DNA of 64,000 nt, from positions 12,174,294 to 12,238,293 of the forward strand of contig NC_069131.1 of NCBI RefSeq assembly GCF_026914265.1, written 5' to 3'. Under the pieces are notes generated by a model. That model was given only the letters and a program-made list of their open reading frames with translations. It was not told the DNA's origin and did no database searches. Position 1 is the stretch's first letter. Each line of letters begins with the position of its first letter. Origin of the DNA: Mya arenaria. Its lineage: Eukaryota; Mollusca; Bivalvia; Myida; Myidae. Of the stretch, positions 58,971 through 64,000 are shown piece by piece. The position numbers and the translations under genes are program-made.

Positions 58971-59965
58971 AAAGTAAATGAGCGATGACAACCGCGCGCA
59001 TTGAAATTTAAAGTGGATTGTGGCCGCTTCCTGTCCGCGCGTTTTCTTTATAATTGGCGACTGGAATCCTATGGCCTATTGTAGCTCACCTGTTTTCAAA
59101 AAAAGTCGTGGTATCGTGATAGCCTTTGTGACGTCTGCGTCGTGCTAAAATCTTCATCCTTAGCCATAACTAAAAAATGTTCAAAATATTCAACTTGGTA
59201 CTCTTGTTTCCACGGACAATACGCACCTGTCGTAGAGTAAGATATTGTAATTATTGGTTTGCTTCCTGTTTAACTTTACACTCAACAAAATAGACGAGCG
59301 ATGGTGAAAATAGTTAATGCATTCGAAGACAGTTAAACAGCGGCTAGTAATATATTGTCTATAGTCCATGTGAACTAAAACAATCATCGTCGCCGCTGCA
59401 ACAGCCAGCACCATCACTATCAACACATGTACGTGTTATCGTAGTACCGAGTTAAAACAATAACACTGAACTATTGAACTTCATTCAATGTGACTGATTC
59501 GCAAATGATTTTACAGATTGGATTAATGTAAACAGTTGATCGATTACCGTTTACAATAAACAGCCAGGCACTTAGATATATTACGTTTAAAGATACATAG
59601 ATTATATAGAACAATGAGATATTTACTGAACAATTAAATTATAAAATGACATTAGTCATTTGTATGAAAAGAACGCAGAGGACTTGTTGAGGCACACGGA
59701 CATTAAAAGAGATGTGTTAAAAGTGTATGAACTATTAGCATGGATATAAAATGACGTCCAATGGACACAAAAGTATCGCGAAGATTTGAAACAAAGTATT
59801 AATATTCAAAGAAACAAACTTCGACGGGGAAAGTGATATGTTATGTTATTATTCTAAGCTGCATAGATGTAAAATTAATTGTGATTCGCTCTGAATATTG
59901 TAACAAATTAACACGCGAACGATCTTCATAAAGGTTTATCATATAAAGAAACTTGGGTGGAAGAC

Positions 59966-60374
59966 ATGGCGAACTCAGAAGACGCCGTAAGAAGACTGGA
60001 AGACGCTGTTGACATTGTAGGTTTTTTGTTTGTATTTGTTTTAGCAATAATTCACGGCTTTTATATAAGATAAAGGTACCACATTTTAGCCTAAAATAAT
60101 ATAATTATGGGAACTACTTTTTATGCGCAGTCACCCATAGTCGCTTATGTGTTTATCCGATCTTGTCATCGTTCTTTAATTTCGATTTATTATTATTTAT
60201 AAGTTTTAAAAAGACATTGATACATGTAATTAATAAAAAATAAAATATAGTAATTGTGCATACACATAACGAACTAAATGTAATGTTCGCATAAACGTTT
60301 TTGTTTAGTTGCCCTGTTTTTTCTTCTCTTAGATGACAGACATGGCGCACATTCGAAGAAACTCGAGAACAAAG
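59966..60374 (+). CDS. First two coding exons of an unidentified gene
   Basis: Exon 59966-60016 (MANSEDAVRRLEDAVDI, donor GTAGGT) and exon 60333-60374 (MTDMAHIRRNSRTK; acceptor TTTTTTCTTCTCTTAG, donor GTATGC) are both in phase 0. The start lies in GACATGG. The first exon could form an acidic/basic amphipathic helix. The rest would lie beyond the satellite, outside the window. I do not recognise the family, and a chance pair of small exons is possible. Confidence 0.5.
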
Positions 60375-60835
60375 GTATGCATAATCTGAATTGTTTTGGA
60401 TTTAGGTTTGACATCACATTAATATATACAAATTTAAGAGAAATGTAGCTTGAAAACATCGAAACTGGGCACACGTAAATACAGACAGGCCCCAATATCA
60501 TAAAATACTCGATTCGTTTCTTAATCGCAAGCTCAACTCATTTTTAAACATTTATTTACATCATGGCATGATTCAAAATTACTAATGTTTTACTCTTAAA
60601 AAGCGCGTGTAAATATGTTGATAAGAAATATTGCTCAATAATCCAAGGGAAATTATTTCCAGAGGAAAACATGAGTGATAAATCAAATACTACTAGTTTC
60701 TTTATGATATTTGGGCCTGAGACACGTTTCACGTACATTTAAATGTTGAAGATTACCATACCAGTGCCACACCAACATTGCATGGTACGAATTGGTTCTA
60801 GAAATATGTTTAGCAGTAGCTAGCACTTCTGATAA

Positions 60836-63800
60836 AGCACTGATACTATTGTTAAGGACGTTGAGACCCAATCTGATACTATTGTTAAGGACGTTGAGAC
60901 CCAATCTGATACTATGGTAAAGGACGTTGAGACCCAATCTGATACTATGGTAAAGGACGTTGAGACCTAATCTAATACTATGGTAAAGGACGCTGAGACC
61001 TAATCTGATAATATGGTAAAGGACGTTGAGACCTAATCTAATACTATGGTAAAGGACGTTGAGACCCAATCTGATACCATGGTGAAGGACGTTGAGACCC
61101 CATCTGATACCATGGTAAAGGACGTTGAGACCCCATCTGATACTATGGTAAAGGACGTTGAGACCCAATCTGATACTATGGTAAAGGACGTTGAGACCCA
61201 ATCTGATACTATGGTAAAGGACGTTGAGACCTAATCTGATACTATGGTAAAGGACGTTGAGACCCAATCTGATACTATGGTAAAGGACGTTGAGACCTAA
61301 TCTGATACCATGGTAAAGGACGTTGAGACCTAATCTGATACGATGGTAAAAGACGTTGAGACCTAATCTGATACTATGGTAAAGGACGTTGAGACCTTAT
61401 CTGACACTATGGTAAAGGACGTTGAGACCCAATCTGATACTATGGTAAAGGACGTTGAGACCTAATCTGATACCATGGTAAAGGACGTTGAGACCCAGTC
61501 TGATACTATGGTAAAGGACGTTGAGACCTAATCTGATACTATGGTAAAGGACGTTGAGACCTAATCTGATACTATGGTAAAGGACGTTGAGACCTAATCT
61601 AATACTATGGTAAAGGACGTTGAGACCTAATCTAATGCTATGGTAAAGGACGTTGAGACCTAATCTAATACTACGGTAAAGGACGTTGAGACCTAATCTG
61701 ATACTATGGTAAAGGACGTTGAGACCCAATCTGATACTATGGTAAAGAACGTTGAAACCTAATCTGATAACATGGTAAAGGACGTTGAAACCTAATCTGA
61801 TACTATGGTAAAGGACGTTGAGACCCAATCTGATACCATGGTAAAGGACGTTGAGACCTATTCTAATACTATGATAATGGACGCTGAGATCAAATTTTCA
61901 TTCTATGGTATAGGGCGTTGAGACCAAATTTCATACTATGGTAAAGGACGTTGAGACCCAATCTGATACTATGGTAAAGGACGTTGAGACCCAATCTGAT
62001 ACTATGGTAAAGGACGTTGAGACCTAATCTGATACTATGGTAAAGGACGTTGAGACCTAATCTGATACCATGGTAAAGGACGTTGAGACCTAATCTAATA
62101 CTATGGTAAAGGACGTTGAGACCCAATCTGATACTATGGTAAAGAACGTTGAGACCCAATCTGATACTATGGTAAAGGACGTTGAGACCCAATCTGATAC
62201 TATGGTAAAGGACGTTGAGACCCAATCTGATACTATGGTGAAGGACGTTGAGACCCAATCTGATACTATGGTGAAGGACGTTGAGACCTAATCTGATACT
62301 ATGGTAAAGGACGTTGAGACCCAATCTGATACTATGGTAAAGGACGTTAAGACCCAATCTGATACTATGGTAAAGGACGTTAAGATCAAATCTGATACTA
62401 TGATAAAGGACGTTGAGATCCAATCTGATACTATGGTAAAGGACGTTGAGATCCAATCTGATACTATGGTAAAGGACGTTGAGACCTAATCTAATACTAT
62501 GGTAAAGGACGTTGAGACCTAATCTAATACTATGGTAAAGGACGTTGAGACCTAATCTAATGCTATGGTAAAGGACGTTGAGACCTAATCTAATACTACG
62601 GTAAAGGACGTTGAGACAAATTCTAATACTACGGTAAAGGACGTTGAGATCAAATCTAATACTACGGTAAAGAACGTTGAGACCTAATCTGATACTATGG
62701 TAAAGGACGTTGAGACCCAATCTGATACTATGGTAAATGACGTTGAGACCTAATCTGATACTATGGTAAAGGACGTTGAGACCCAATCTGATACTATGGT
62801 AAAGGACGTTGAGACCCAATCTGATACTATGGTAAAGGACGTTGAGACCCAATCTGATACTATGGTGAAGGACGTTGAGACCCAATCTGATTCTATGGTA
62901 AAGGACGTTGAGACCCAATCTGATACTATGGTAAAGGGCGTTAAGACCCAATCTGATACTATGGTAAAGGACGTTAAGATCAAATCTGATACTATGATAA
63001 AGGACGTTGAGATCAAATCTGATAATATGGTAAAGGACGTTGAGATCCAATCTGATACTATGGTAAAGGACGTTGAGACCTAATCTAATACTATGGTAAA
63101 GGACGTTGAGACCTAATCTAATACTATGGTAAAGGACGTTGAGACCTAATCTAATGCTATGGTAAAGGACGTTGAGACCTAATCTAATACTATGGTAAAG
63201 GACGTTGAGACCTAATCTAATACTATGGTAAAGGACGTTGAGATCAAATCTAATACTACGGTAAAGAACGTTGAGACCTAATCTGATACTATGGTAAAGG
63301 ACGTTGAGACCCAATCTGATACTATGGTAAATGACGTTGAGACCTAATCTGATACTATGGTAAAGGACGTTGAGACCCAATCTGATACTATGGTAAAGAA
63401 CGTTGAAACCTAATCTGATAACATGGTAAAGGACGTTGAAACCTAATCTGATACTATGGTAAAGGACGTTGAGACCCAATCTGATACCATGGTAAAGGAC
63501 GTTGAGACCTATTCTAATACTATGATAATGGACGTTGAGATCAAATTTTCATTCTATGGTATAGGGCGTTGAGACCAAATTTCATACTATGGTAAAGGAC
63601 GTTGAGACCCAATCTGATACTATGGTAAAGGACGTTGAGACCCAATCTGATACTATGGTAAAGGACGTTGAGACCTAATCTGATACTATGGTAAAGGACG
63701 TTGAGACCTAATCTGATACCAAGGTAAAGGACGTTGAGACCTAATCTAATACTATGGTAAAGGACGTTGAGACCTAATCTAATACTATGGTAAAGGACGT

Positions 63801-64000
63801 TGAGACCTAATCTGATAATATGGTAAAGGACGTTGAGACCTTATCTGATACTATGGTAAAGGACGTTGAGACCTGATCTAATACTATGGTAAAGGACGTT
63901 GAGACCCAGTCTGATACTATGGTAAAGGACGTTGAGACCCAATCTGATACTATGGTAAAGGACCTTGAGACCTAATCTAATACTATGGTAAAGGACGTTG
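60836..64000. repeat. 33-bp satellite, about 95 copies, runs off the right edge
   Basis: The unit is GTTGAGACCYAATCTGATAC plus TATGGTAAAGGAC. Higher-order structure: a segment of 594 bp (18 units) is duplicated (landmarks GTTAAGACCC at 62346 and 62940), and a block with ATGATAATGG recurs 1651 bp apart (61871, 63522). As 33 is 11 codons, long open frames arise on both strands (MVKDVETQSDT plus; LGLNVLYHSIR minus). If the gene at 59966 is real, the array lies in its intron. Confidence 0.97.

Noticed and set aside
61890-63479. 529-residue open frame of LGLNVLYHSIR repeats, and plus-strand MVKDVETQSDT frames
   Set aside because: Both are by-products of a 33-bp satellite whose period is divisible by three.

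Overview
The window reads as nuclear DNA of an invertebrate animal, most likely a bivalve mollusc. It is AT-rich, its genes are split by introns, and it is dense in short DNA transposons and minisatellites. The proteins (Argonaute, a forkhead factor, an SDR enzyme, REC114, MFF) are metazoan. The species call is inference; the gene calls rest on exon translation, consistent splice phases and remembered family sequences.

Layout: (1) 112-26267, minus strand: an AGO1/AGO2-type Argonaute, 5' start not located and 3' end beyond the left edge. (2) 33576-36787, plus strand: a divergent forkhead transcription factor in four exons, with a 1.2 kb 3' UTR carrying four hairpins that share a loop. (3) 41140-42132, plus: an intronless short-chain dehydrogenase. 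(4) 43595-47664, minus: meiotic REC114 in six exons. (5) 48742-55509, plus: mitochondrial fission factor in six exons, head to head with REC114. (6) 59966-60374, plus: two small exons starting an unidentified gene. (7) about 60836-64000: a 33-bp satellite with higher-order structure, running off the right edge.

The main discovery is in the Argonaute gene. Three of its coding exons are present as adjacent pairs of identical length and phase: 182/182 nt (N domain/L1), 134/134 nt (L2/MID) and 91/91 nt (PIWI). None of the lengths is a multiple of three, so only transcripts taking exactly one of each pair stay in frame: the signature of mutually exclusive exons, with up to eight isoforms. In the PIWI pair one exon has the first catalytic aspartate (GADVTHP) and the other has serine there (GGSVTHP). 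Splicing could therefore choose between a slicer-competent and a slicer-dead Argonaute from one locus. Decayed partial copies of three other Argonaute exons show that exon duplication here has been recurrent.

The introns and spacers hold hAT-like, PIF/Harbinger-like and TA-flanked MITEs, several nested, long palindromes, a LINE remnant and many tandem repeats, some touching splice sites. I saw no retrovirus-like or capsid-bearing element, no functional tRNA or rRNA gene and no CRISPR array.
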